DNA of 7,006 nt from contig CATOLK010000060.1 of NCBI GenBank assembly GCA_951801155.1, positions 1-7,006 of the forward strand, read 5' to 3'. A program made the position numbers and the translations under genes. The DNA comes from an uncultured Rickettsiales bacterium. Its GTDB lineage: Bacteria; Pseudomonadota; Alphaproteobacteria; Rickettsiales; UBA1997. The notes beneath the pieces were generated by a model. That model ran no database searches. It was not told where the DNA came from and saw nothing but the letters and a program-made list of their open reading frames with translations. This document shows positions 1-6,697 of this stretch, piece by piece; the first letter of the stretch is position 1; every line of letters starts with the position of its first letter.

Positions 1-350
1 TCAATAGAACCAAAATTTCCTTGACCATTAATCAATGGAACTCTCATTGAAAAATCCTGAGCCATTCTAACTAAAGCTTCATAAATTGATGTATCACCAT
101 GTGGATGATATTTACCCATAACATCACCGACAATTCTAGCACACTTTTTAAAAGGTTTATTATATTCATAACCACATTCATACATTGAATATATAATTCT
201 CCTATGAACTGGTTTGAACCCGTCACAAACATCTGGAATTGCCCTTGCTATAATTACGCTCATTGCATAATCTAGATAGGATTTTCTCATTTCTTCTGAA
301 ATATCGACACTTACTATTTCGCCTTGATTATATTCTGTCTCTTCGCTCAT
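1..350 (-). CDS. gyrA: DNA gyrase subunit A, N-terminal fragment (cut by left edge)
   Basis: GyrA is the breakage-reunion subunit of DNA gyrase, the A2B2 type II topoisomerase that puts negative supercoils into DNA. Read leftwards from the ATG at 350-348, 116 complete codons are present and the frame is open to the edge. Visible family landmarks are SYLDYAMSVIIARAIPDV (residues 24-41), DGFKPVHRRI (43-52), the DNA-gate helix around ARIVGDVMGKYHPHGD (71-86), and DFSMRVPLINGQGNFGSI (99-116). The catalytic tyrosine (Tyr122 in E. coli) should lie about ten codons beyond the window. The wording after HPHGD and the DFSMRVPL stretch match alphaproteobacterial GyrA rather than ParC. The quinolone-region residues are Thr87 (aligns with E. 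coli Ser83) and Glu91 (aligns with Asp87). No Shine-Dalgarno sequence precedes the ATG. The gene diverges from rseP and has its own promoter. Identity is secure; only about the first 13% of the protein can be seen. Confidence 0.96.
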   Translation of the reverse strand, partial: MSEETEYNQGEIVSVDISEEMRKSYLDYAMSVIIARAIPDVCDGFKPVHRRIIYSMYECGYEYNKPFKKCARIVGDVMGKYHPHGDTSIYEALVRMAQDFSMRVPLINGQGNFGSI

Positions 351-385
351 AATTTTTGTTTTAAAATTAAATATTTAATAAAAGT

Positions 386-413
386 ATTATAAAATAAAAA
401 AATCTTTTTTCAA
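386..413 (-). promoter_or_regulatory. sigma70-type promoter for gyrA
   Basis: On the minus strand a TTGAAA -35 box (413-408, 5/6 to consensus) is followed by a 16-bp spacer and a perfect TATAAT -10 box (391-386). The expected start of transcription is near 379, giving a leader of about 28 nt before the gyrA ATG at 350. Position, orientation and match quality all fit. It is inferred from sequence only, in a background where TATAAT-like words are common. Confidence 0.7.
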
Positions 414-557
414 GTTCTTAATAAAAATTTTAGTTTAATTATACTTTATTCTTTTGGTTTAACCTAATACTATAGCATTCTTATATTTTTTAAAAAATTT
501 CATATAAATAAATAAAATTATTGCAAAATAACGAAATATATTAATTTTAAATAATTG

Positions 558-586
558 TTTACTTTTACAAAAATATATTGTATAAT
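558..586 (+). promoter_or_regulatory. sigma70-type promoter for the rseP-bamA-rnd operon
   Basis: TTTACT (558-563, 4/6 to the -35 consensus) is followed by a 17-bp spacer and a perfect TATAAT (581-586). Transcription would begin near 593, about 19 nt before the ATG at 612. The final A and T of the -10 box are the first two bases of an in-frame ATG at 585, so that ATG, and the TTG at 555 inside the -35 region, could not be translated from this transcript. The promoter therefore decides the rseP start. Confidence 0.68.
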
Positions 587-611
587 GGGATTATTAATAA
601 ATTTTGATATT

Positions 612-1700
612 ATGATATTAAGTTTTTTAGTTAGTTTGTTGGCATTTATGATAATAATTTCAATAGTTGTGTTTGTACATGAATTTGGTCATTATATTAT
701 AGCAATTAAAAATGGTGTTCAAGTTGATGAATTCGCAATAGGTTACGGAAAAGAAATATTTGGTTGGACTGATAAAAGGGGAACAAGATGGAAGGTATGT
801 TATATACCATGTGGAGGTTATGTAAAATTTTTTGCCGATGAAGATGAAGCGTCTTCTGTTACCAATAGAGAAAAATTGGAAAAATTAACTGATGAAGAAA
901 AGAAAAAATGTTTATTTTTCAAAACAGTTTGGCAAAGAATTCAAGTAGTAGCTGCTGGTCCTGTGTTTAATTATTTATTAGCAATTGTATTTTTTACTTT
1001 ATTTTTTATGTTTAGCGGAATTACAATCTTTTCAAATGAAATTAGTAAAGTTGAAGTTGATGGCCCAGCCTATAAAGCTGGTATTTTAGCTGGTGATAAA
1101 ATTATAAAAATAGGTGATAAAAATATAGAAAATTTTGAAGATATAAAAACAGAATTACTTTTGAATGTAAAAGAAAATTTAAATCTAACTATTGATAGAA
1201 AAGGTGAAGTTTTTGAAAAAACCGTGATTCCTGAAATAAAATATGATAAAAAAACAAAAAATCCATATTTAGGCATAATTTCAAATGAAGCCATACATAA
1301 AAAAGTTGGATTTTTTACAGCTGGAGGCGAAAGTTTAAAACAAATTTGGAAGATAAGTATTACTACACTTAAGGCGTTAGGACAAATGATAACAGCAAAA
1401 AGAGGATTTGATGATGTCGGTGGTCCAATAAAAATAGCTCAATATTCCGGAAAAGCAATGAAAGCTGGGTTCTCTACTATGATATATTTTATTGCCCTTA
1501 TTTCTGTTAGTCTTGGGTTCATGAATTTGTTACCAATTCCAGTTTTAGATGGTGGTCATTTATTATTTTATATAATAGAAGCTATAACAAAAAAACCTGT
1601 AAATGAAAAAGTTGAAAATTTTCTAAGTAAAGTATTTTATGGGCTTTTAATATTACTAATGCTACTAATAACAATTAAAGATATAAAAGGTATTTTTTAA
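612..1700 (+). CDS. rseP: RseP-type intramembrane zinc metalloprotease (site-2 protease)
   Basis: Inner-membrane protease of the S2P family. In relatives it cuts anti-sigma factors such as RseA during envelope stress and clears leftover signal peptides. With the start at 612 the protein has 362 residues. The first membrane segment carries the zinc-binding HEFGH at 23-27. GGYVKF follows at 68-73, and a second membrane segment begins at GPVFN (116-120). One PDZ domain spans about 141-216. A GGPIKIAQ motif sits at 270-277, and NLLPIPVLDGG at 305-315 holds the third zinc ligand (Asp313). A last membrane helix covers about 340-357. E. coli RseP has two PDZ domains and about 450 residues; one PDZ and this length fit alphaproteobacterial forms such as Caulobacter MmpA. 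The frame is open back to a TTG at 555 and an ATG at 585, but both lie in the promoter, and MILSFL at 612 matches the E. coli N-terminus (MLSFL, HEFGH at 22-26). There is no clear Shine-Dalgarno sequence. The stop overlaps the bamA start. No RseA-like substrate is visible here. Confidence 0.95.
   Translation: MILSFLVSLLAFMIIISIVVFVHEFGHYIIAIKNGVQVDEFAIGYGKEIFGWTDKRGTRWKVCYIPCGGYVKFFADEDEASSVTNREKLEKLTDEEKKKCLFFKTVWQRIQVVAAGPVFNYLLAIVFFTLFFMFSGITIFSNEISKVEVDGPAYKAGILAGDKIIKIGDKNIENFEDIKTELLLNVKENLNLTIDRKGEVFEKTVIPEIKYDKKTKNPYLGIISNEAIHKKVGFFTAGGESLKQIWKISITTLKALGQMITAKRGFDDVGGPIKIAQYSGKAMKAGFSTMIYFIALISVSLGFMNLLPIPVLDGGHLLFYIIEAITKKPVNEKVENFLSKVFYGLLILLMLLITIKDIKGIF
1685..1690 (+). promoter_or_regulatory. 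ribosome binding site of bamA within the end of rseP
   Basis: AAAAGG ends 9 nt before the bamA ATG (1700-1702), which overlaps the rseP stop TAA (1698-1700) by one base. It is the only reasonable Shine-Dalgarno-like sequence before any gene in the window. The TAATG overlap suggests translational coupling, so that RseP and BamA are made together. Confidence 0.5.
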
Positions 1701-4018
1701 TGAAAAAATTTTTATTGTTAATATTTATATGCTTTTTTAGCATAAATGTTGTCTTTGCTAAAGAAAAAAAAGTTATAACAACTCAAACTTTAAAAATAGA
1801 AGCTATAAAAATAGCTGGAAATTTAAGATATAATGATATTTTTTATAAAAATTTATTATCAAATGTAAAAACTGGTGATAATTTTAGTAATGAATTAAAA
1901 AATAATATAATAAAAAAACTTTTTAGCACGGATTATGTTAATGATGTAAAGGTTTATTTTAGTGGAAATATATTATATATAAATATAGAAGAAAAAAATT
2001 TTGTTAGAAAAATAACTATTACAGGAAACAAAAAATTAAAAGATAAAATTATAGAAGAAAATTTCAAATTAAAGGTTAAAGAAATTTTTTCAACTAATTT
2101 GCTAAATCAAGATTTAGAATTCGTAAACAATTTTTATAGATCAATGGGTTACTATAATATAAAAGTTGATTATGATATTAAATATTTGAAAAATAATCTC
2201 GTCGAAGTTAATATTGATATAAAAGAAAACAAAAAATCTAAAATTGGAAAAATATATTTTATAGGAAATAAAGAAATTAAAAATGAAGACTTAAAAAGCA
2301 ATATTTTTAGTAAAGAAAAAAAGTTTTACAGATTTTTCAGTAGAGCAATTTTATTTAATCCCGATATTCTTGAATATAATGCCTATTTATTAGAAAATTT
2401 TTATTTAAGAAATGGTTTTTTAAATTTCAGAATTATATCACAAAATGCGAAATTTAATAAAAAAACTAAAGCTTTTGATTTAATTTTTGTAATAGAAGAA
2501 AATAAAAAATTTTATTTTGGCGATGTAACTATTGTAAATAATGTAAAAAATTTGAACACAAAAAATTTAGAACCAATTTTAAAAAAATTAAAATATAATA
2601 GTGTTTTTAATTTAGAAAATGTTTATAAAGTTGTTGATTTATTAAATGAAAATATAGATAATAATAATTTTGCAATTGTTAATCCACAATTTAAACCAGA
2701 TAATACTAATGATAAAGTTAATATAATTTTTGTTATAGATAATACAAAACATAAATATTTTGGTAAAATAAATATAAAAAATAATAATAGAACCTATGAT
2801 AGTGCTATTAGAGAACAATTAAATATAAGAGAAGGAGATGCTTTTAATAAAAAAGATTTAGAAAGATCTATACAAAAAATTAGAAATCTTGGATTTTTTA
2901 AAGATGTAAATTATACTTTAGAAGATGGTATTTTTGAAAATCAATTAGATACTACAATAACGGTAGAAGAAACTACAAGTGGAAGTTTTAATTTCGGAAT
3001 TTCCTACTCAAGTTTAGATAGTTTGAGTGGAAATATTGGAATTACACAAAAAAATTTACTTGGCAGAGCCATTAATTTTGATTTTGGTATAAATATTAAT
3101 AAATACTATAAAAATTTTTCATTTGATTTTGTAAAACCAAATTTTATGGGAACAAATACAACATTTGGAACTGACTTATATTATCAAGATAACAGTAATA
3201 CAAAGAATTCAAGGTTAAATTTAGGGTACGATGAATTCAATACGGGAGCGGGAATATTTTTTGTTTATAATCTTACTGAATATTTATCGCAAACTTTAAA
3301 ATATAATTATAAAATAGAGAAATTGAAAAATTTATCTATAGATTATTATAGGATTTTAACTACAAAAAAACAACAAATAAGTGAAGTTTCAATTAGTTTG
3401 TCATACGATAAAAGAGATAATTATTATGATACAAAAAATGGTTATATTTTGAATTATACATTTGATTACGCTGGAATTCTTGGGACAAAAGATTATTTAA
3501 GAAATACTTTATATTTTGCTTACTATTATCCATTATATCTTGATAAATTAATATTAAAATTTGAAACAAAACTTGCTGGAATTATGTCTATAAATGGAAA
3601 TCCTTTATATCCTAGCGATGGCTTTTATTTAGGTGGCCATAGTATGAGAGGTTTCGAAAGTGCAGGAATAGGACCAAGGATTAATAATCCGTTAAATCCA
3701 AACGATGATACAAGTGTTGGAGGAACAAAACTTTTTTATTCAAATTTGGAAGTTAAATTTCCTTTATTTACTCCTAGGGAATTTAATTTATTCGGAATAT
3801 TTTTTATAAATGCAGGAACCGTAACTGGAGTTGAAAAAAATAAAGATGTTGATAAAAGTTTAATTATGGATAAATCTAGTATTAGATCTGCTTACGGATT
3901 TTCTTTATTATGGAGAACTCCGGTTGGAAATATGAGTTTTGATTTTAGTAAAGTATTGAAAAAAGAAAAATTTGATTTAGAAGAAAAATTTGTATTTAAT
4001 ATTGGTAAAAATTTTTAG
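1700..4018 (+). CDS. bamA: outer membrane protein assembly factor BamA (Omp85)
   Basis: BamA is the central, essential part of the BAM complex, which folds and inserts beta-barrel proteins into the outer membrane. The 772-residue protein starts with a signal peptide (MKK, a hydrophobic run, VFA) probably cut after Ala20. Five POTRA domains follow at about 31-99, 101-176, 179-267, 270-348 and 352-424, each with the usual beta-alpha-alpha-beta-beta look and several with a (I/V)xGN-type first-strand end. From about 428 to the end, alternating polar and hydrophobic strands form the 16-strand barrel. The conserved loop-6 (V/M)RGF motif is MRGF at 649-652, within GGHSMRGFESAGIGPR. The chain ends FVFNIGKNF, a C-terminal phenylalanine beta-signal. 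Length is slightly under E. coli BamA (810). The protein is unusually rich in Asn, Lys and Ile, as expected from base composition. It is translationally coupled to rseP and followed after 9 nt by rnd. The skp and lpxD genes that usually follow bamA are missing. Its presence shows a diderm cell with an outer membrane. Confidence 0.97.
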   Translation: MKKFLLLIFICFFSINVVFAKEKKVITTQTLKIEAIKIAGNLRYNDIFYKNLLSNVKTGDNFSNELKNNIIKKLFSTDYVNDVKVYFSGNILYINIEEKNFVRKITITGNKKLKDKIIEENFKLKVKEIFSTNLLNQDLEFVNNFYRSMGYYNIKVDYDIKYLKNNLVEVNIDIKENKKSKIGKIYFIGNKEIKNEDLKSNIFSKEKKFYRFFSRAILFNPDILEYNAYLLENFYLRNGFLNFRIISQNAKFNKKTKAFDLIFVIEENKKFYFGDVTIVNNVKNLNTKNLEPILKKLKYNSVFNLENVYKVVDLLNENIDNNNFAIVNPQFKPDNTNDKVNIIFVIDNTKHKYFGKINIKNNNRTYDSAIREQLNIREGDAFNKKDLERSIQKIRNLGFFKDVNYTLEDGIFENQLDTTITVEETTSGSFNFGISYSSLDSLSGNIGITQKNLLGRAINFDFGININKYYKNFSFDFVKPNFMGTNTTFGTDLYYQDNSNTKNSRLNLGYDEFNTGAGIFFVYNLTEYLSQTLKYNYKIEKLKNLSIDYYRILTTKKQQISEVSISLSYDKRDNYYDTKNGYILNYTFDYAGILGTKDYLRNTLYFAYYYPLYLDKLILKFETKLAGIMSINGNPLYPSDGFYLGGHSMRGFESAGIGPRINNPLNPNDDTSVGGTKLFYSNLEVKFPLFTPREFNLFGIFFINAGTVTGVEKNKDVDKSLIMDKSSIRSAYGFSLLWRTPVGNMSFDFSKVLKKEKFDLEEKFVFNIGKNF

Positions 4019-4027
4019 TTTTAATTT

Positions 4028-5200
4028 ATGATTGAGGAAAATATAGAAAATAATAAGTATGAGTATGTGATAAATACAGATAGACTTAAAAATATTTGTA
4101 AAGAAATAAAAAATAATACAGAAGTAATAGCTTTAGATACAGAATTTATAAGGAAAACTACATATTTTCCAATACTTTGTTTAGTACAGATAAGTTATTT
4201 CGATAAAAACGGGAATATAAAAAATTTTGTTATCGATGCTCTCCAGGACAATTTAGATTTAACTTATTTTTATAAATCTATTTTAAATAACTGTAAAATA
4301 AAAAAGATTATACATTCTTTTAGTCAAGATTTAGAGGCTTTGAATTTTAGACATGATATAAAAATAAACAATTTAGAAGATACTCAAATAATGGCTGAAT
4401 TTTGTGGTTTTGGTTCAAATTTAGGATATTCGAAATTAGTTGAAAAAGTTTTAGGGATAAATTATAAAAAAAACGAAAATATTCAACATAGTAATTGGAA
4501 AAAACGACCATTGACAGATTCTCAAAAAATATATGCAGCAAATGATGTTATTTTTTTAATTTCTATCTATAATGGGTTATTAAAAGAATTAAAAGAAATT
4601 GGAAATTATGAATATTATAATAATGAAATTGAGCATATATTAAAATACAAAAATAAAAATTTTGTAATAAATAATTCTTGGAGAAAAATGAAATTTAATC
4701 TTAATAATAGAAGTTTAAATTATTCATTTTTGTTAAAAGAATTATGTAAATGGCGAGAAGAAAAGGCAATAGCTAATAATGTAATTAGAAATTTTATAAT
4801 AGAAGATAATGTTTTAGAAGAAATAGCTAAATTAAGACCAAAAACACAAAAAAGTTTTAATGAAATATTCACCTATAGCAATTATAATGTTAATATATCA
4901 AAAGAATATAAACAAGAAATAGTAAATATTGTAAATGAATTCAACAAAAATCTAGATCCACAATATGATGAATTGTTATATTATACAAATGAAAAACATT
5001 TTATACATAAAAACATATTAGATAAAATCTATTTAAAAATTAAAATGATAGCTGATAGTAGGAAAATTTCCATAAATACAACCATAAATAAAACCGATAT
5101 TATAGCTTTAATAATGAAATATGAAAACAAAAAAAATATTTTGTACGGTTGGAAAAACGAATTATTTGGAAATATTTTTGAAGAAAATAATATTAATTAA
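4028..5200 (+). CDS. rnd: ribonuclease D (DEDDy 3'-5' exoribonuclease)
   Basis: RNase D trims extra 3' nucleotides from tRNA precursors and other small structured RNAs. The exonuclease domain occupies about residues 10-195 and shows all DEDDy signatures: Exo I DTE (Asp37, Glu39) in ALDTEFIRKTTYFP, Exo II Asp101 in HSFSQDLEAL, and Exo III YAAND (Tyr169, Asp173) preceded by the family motif RPLT. FCGFG (125-129) and the DTEFxRxTTYxP wording are typical of alphaproteobacterial RNase D. An HRDC-like helical nucleic-acid-binding domain spans about 230-305 (ELCKWREEKA...IAKLRPKTQ), with a divergent second helical part to the end. The length, 390 residues, is near that of E. coli Rnd (375). The ATG at 4028 lies 9 nt after the bamA stop with no Shine-Dalgarno sequence, so reinitiation by ribosomes leaving bamA is likely. 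It appears to be the last gene of the rseP-bamA-rnd operon; its stop codon lies inside the terminator stem. Confidence 0.94.
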   Translation: MIEENIENNKYEYVINTDRLKNICKEIKNNTEVIALDTEFIRKTTYFPILCLVQISYFDKNGNIKNFVIDALQDNLDLTYFYKSILNNCKIKKIIHSFSQDLEALNFRHDIKINNLEDTQIMAEFCGFGSNLGYSKLVEKVLGINYKKNENIQHSNWKKRPLTDSQKIYAANDVIFLISIYNGLLKELKEIGNYEYYNNEIEHILKYKNKNFVINNSWRKMKFNLNNRSLNYSFLLKELCKWREEKAIANNVIRNFIIEDNVLEEIAKLRPKTQKSFNEIFTYSNYNVNISKEYKQEIVNIVNEFNKNLDPQYDELLYYTNEKHFIHKNILDKIYLKIKMIADSRKISINTTINKTDIIALIMKYENKKNILYGWKNELFGNIFEENNIN

Positions 5201-5243
5201 TGAATTTTTATATAAATCATATATAAAAATTCATTAATTTTTT
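5195..5243. terminator. perfect 20-bp hairpin between convergent rnd and kinase genes
   Basis: Bases 5195-5214 are exactly complementary to 5220-5239, with a 5-nt loop (AATCA, 5215-5219). On the plus strand the right arm runs into six T residues (5238-5243), the form of a factor-independent terminator for rnd. On the minus strand the stem is preceded by an A run but followed only by AATATTATTTTC, a weaker U tract, so termination of the kinase transcript is less sure. The stem is almost pure A/T, so stability rests on length. The rnd stop (5198-5200) is inside the left arm, and the kinase stop (5244-5242) is just past the right arm. Confidence 0.82.
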
Positions 5244-6570
5244 AATAGGATGTCAAACTTTGTTCACTAGTTTTGTCTTTTGCAACAAAATCTGTTATTT
5301 TTTTTAAATTTTCAAAAAATTTATTTTTTTCATATGTTACCACTTCGCTAAAATAATATCTATTTTTCATAAATACCATTTCTCTCAAATGATTTTCTAT
5401 TTTTGCAAGTTTTAAACTTTCTTTAGCATCTAATGTTTCTGGATTTATTTCTTCTTCAAATGTAAAAATATTGTTATTTAAAATTTTATTTATTGATTGT
5501 CTTACACAATTTTTTAAATTATCTGTTACTTCGTTACTTTCCATTATATTTTTAATTTTCATAGTATTTTTTTCAGCAATTTCTCCTAACTCTTCTTTGT
5601 TGATATTAAAGAGTTTTACTCCCGTTAACATTTCAATCATAATTTTTTCCCTAGTTTTCAATCCTTTTCGTTCTTCTTCTATTTTTAGAAAAATTCTTGT
5701 CATTTCTTCCAATACTTCATCAGCAGTCGGTCTATCTTTTGGATCAATACTAATCATTTTTGCCGTTAAATCATAAAATCTTGATCTTATTTCTGATGTT
5801 TCATGTGGTAAATTTATTCTTTCTTCAGCATCTTTTGTAAGATCTATATATTCTATTCTATCTTTAAAAATATCTTCTGTTACTAAATTATATGTTATTA
5901 AATAATCGTCTTTAGTTAATAAAGTAAATAAAACAATACCTAAGGAGTATATATCAGTCGCTAATATTTCTTCACCTTTAATAGCTTTATTTTCGTTAAA
6001 TAATTCTAATGCTGCAAAAAATTTACTTCCTCTCCTGTGATAATCTTCTTTATCAGCTTTTTCTGCAAATCCAAAATCAATTATTTTTACTTTTTCTCCA
6101 TTTTGGTCTATCATAATATTCTCTAATTTTATATCTCTATGAGCAATTCCACAACTATGTAAGGAACAAATACCAGTCACAACTTTTAATGCAGCTAAAT
6201 ATAATTCATAAGGATCTATTTCGTTACCATCAATAATTTTATTTAAATCATAATCCATAAAATCAGAAATTTGATAAAAAAATTTTTCACCATGTGTATT
6301 TTCTAAAAAACCATTTTCAGATACTTTTAAAGTTTTAACCGTATTTTGAATAAGTTTTTCTGTAGTTTCCGAATTTTTTTTTACTGTTTCAAAACCTTTT
6401 TTAATACTAAGATTACTAGAAAAAACTTTTACAATCTTTTTTTCTCCATTTTCATTACAAAAGGAATAAACTTTACCTTCACCACCTTTGCCTATAAACT
6501 CTATTTTATTTTTATCAATACTAAACTGATTTGATAACATGTCGATACACTCTGATTCTTCTATTTCCAT
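5242..6570 (-). CDS. Hanks-type (eukaryote-like) Ser/Thr protein kinase with helical C-terminal extension
   Basis: Transfers phosphate from ATP to Ser/Thr of protein targets; substrate unknown. The 442-residue protein has a kinase domain at about 20-292. Visible motifs are the glycine loop IGKGGEGKV (26-34), the ATP-anchoring Lys48 in IVKVF, catalytic loop HRDIKLEN (144-151, base Asp146, Asn151), the magnesium motif DFG (165-167), DIYSLG (206-211) and the late Arg280 in KDRPT. The APE motif is changed to ALE (187-189) after GSKFFA, keeping the key Glu189. Residues 295-442 are charged and predicted helical (rich in Glu, Lys, Asn) with no domain I recognise. There is no signal peptide, membrane helix or PASTA repeat, so it is soluble: either cytosolic or a secreted effector, which cannot be decided from sequence. 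Base composition matches the neighbours, so there is no sign of recent transfer. No Shine-Dalgarno sequence is present; the ATG at 6570 fits the promoter just upstream, and Met11 (6540) is a possible alternative. No phosphatase or substrate gene lies next to it. Confidence 0.92.
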   Translation of the reverse strand: MEIEESECIDMLSNQFSIDKNKIEFIGKGGEGKVYSFCNENGEKKIVKVFSSNLSIKKGFETVKKNSETTEKLIQNTVKTLKVSENGFLENTHGEKFFYQISDFMDYDLNKIIDGNEIDPYELYLAALKVVTGICSLHSCGIAHRDIKLENIMIDQNGEKVKIIDFGFAEKADKEDYHRRGSKFFAALELFNENKAIKGEEILATDIYSLGIVLFTLLTKDDYLITYNLVTEDIFKDRIEYIDLTKDAEERINLPHETSEIRSRFYDLTAKMISIDPKDRPTADEVLEEMTRIFLKIEEERKGLKTREKIMIEMLTGVKLFNINKEELGEIAEKNTMKIKNIMESNEVTDNLKNCVRQSINKILNNNIFTFEEEINPETLDAKESLKLAKIENHLREMVFMKNRYYFSEVVTYEKNKFFENLKKITDFVAKDKTSEQSLTSY

Positions 6571-6598
6571 ATTTTTTAATTATTTTTATACTAATATA

Positions 6599-6628
6599 AG
6601 TATATATGAATAAAAATTAAAAAGTCAA
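6599..6628 (-). promoter_or_regulatory. sigma70-type promoter for the kinase gene
   Basis: On the minus strand TTGACT (6628-6623, 5/6 to -35 consensus) is followed by an 18-bp spacer and TATACT (6604-6599, 5/6 to -10 consensus). Transcription should start near 6592, leaving a leader of about 22 nt before the ATG at 6570. The combined match is the best in the window by eye. It means the kinase can be expressed on its own. Confidence 0.72.
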
Positions 6629-6697
6629 TGGATATTAAAATAATGTACTAGTTCAAAACATTTAGGAAAAACTTTCCTCATTTTTACATTCTTCTTT

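Noticed and set aside
564..586. TTTACA (564-569) as an alternative -35 box for the rseP promoter.
   Set aside because: It would leave only 11 bp to the TATAAT box; TTTACT at 558 has the right 17-bp spacing.
1070..1294. Minus-strand open frame of 74 codons inside rseP.
   Set aside because: Shadow of the rseP PDZ region; no promoter, and Ser/Phe/Ile-rich antisense composition.
5471..5776. Plus-strand open frame of 101 codons opposite the kinase gene.
   Set aside because: Antisense shadow of the kinase C-terminal region; its hydrophobic look comes from the complement of Lys/Glu-rich codons.
6664..6690. Hairpin AGGAAA/TTTCCT followed by a short T run as a plus-strand terminator.
   Set aside because: Only 6 bp with a 3-nt loop, and no plus-strand gene upstream that it could end.
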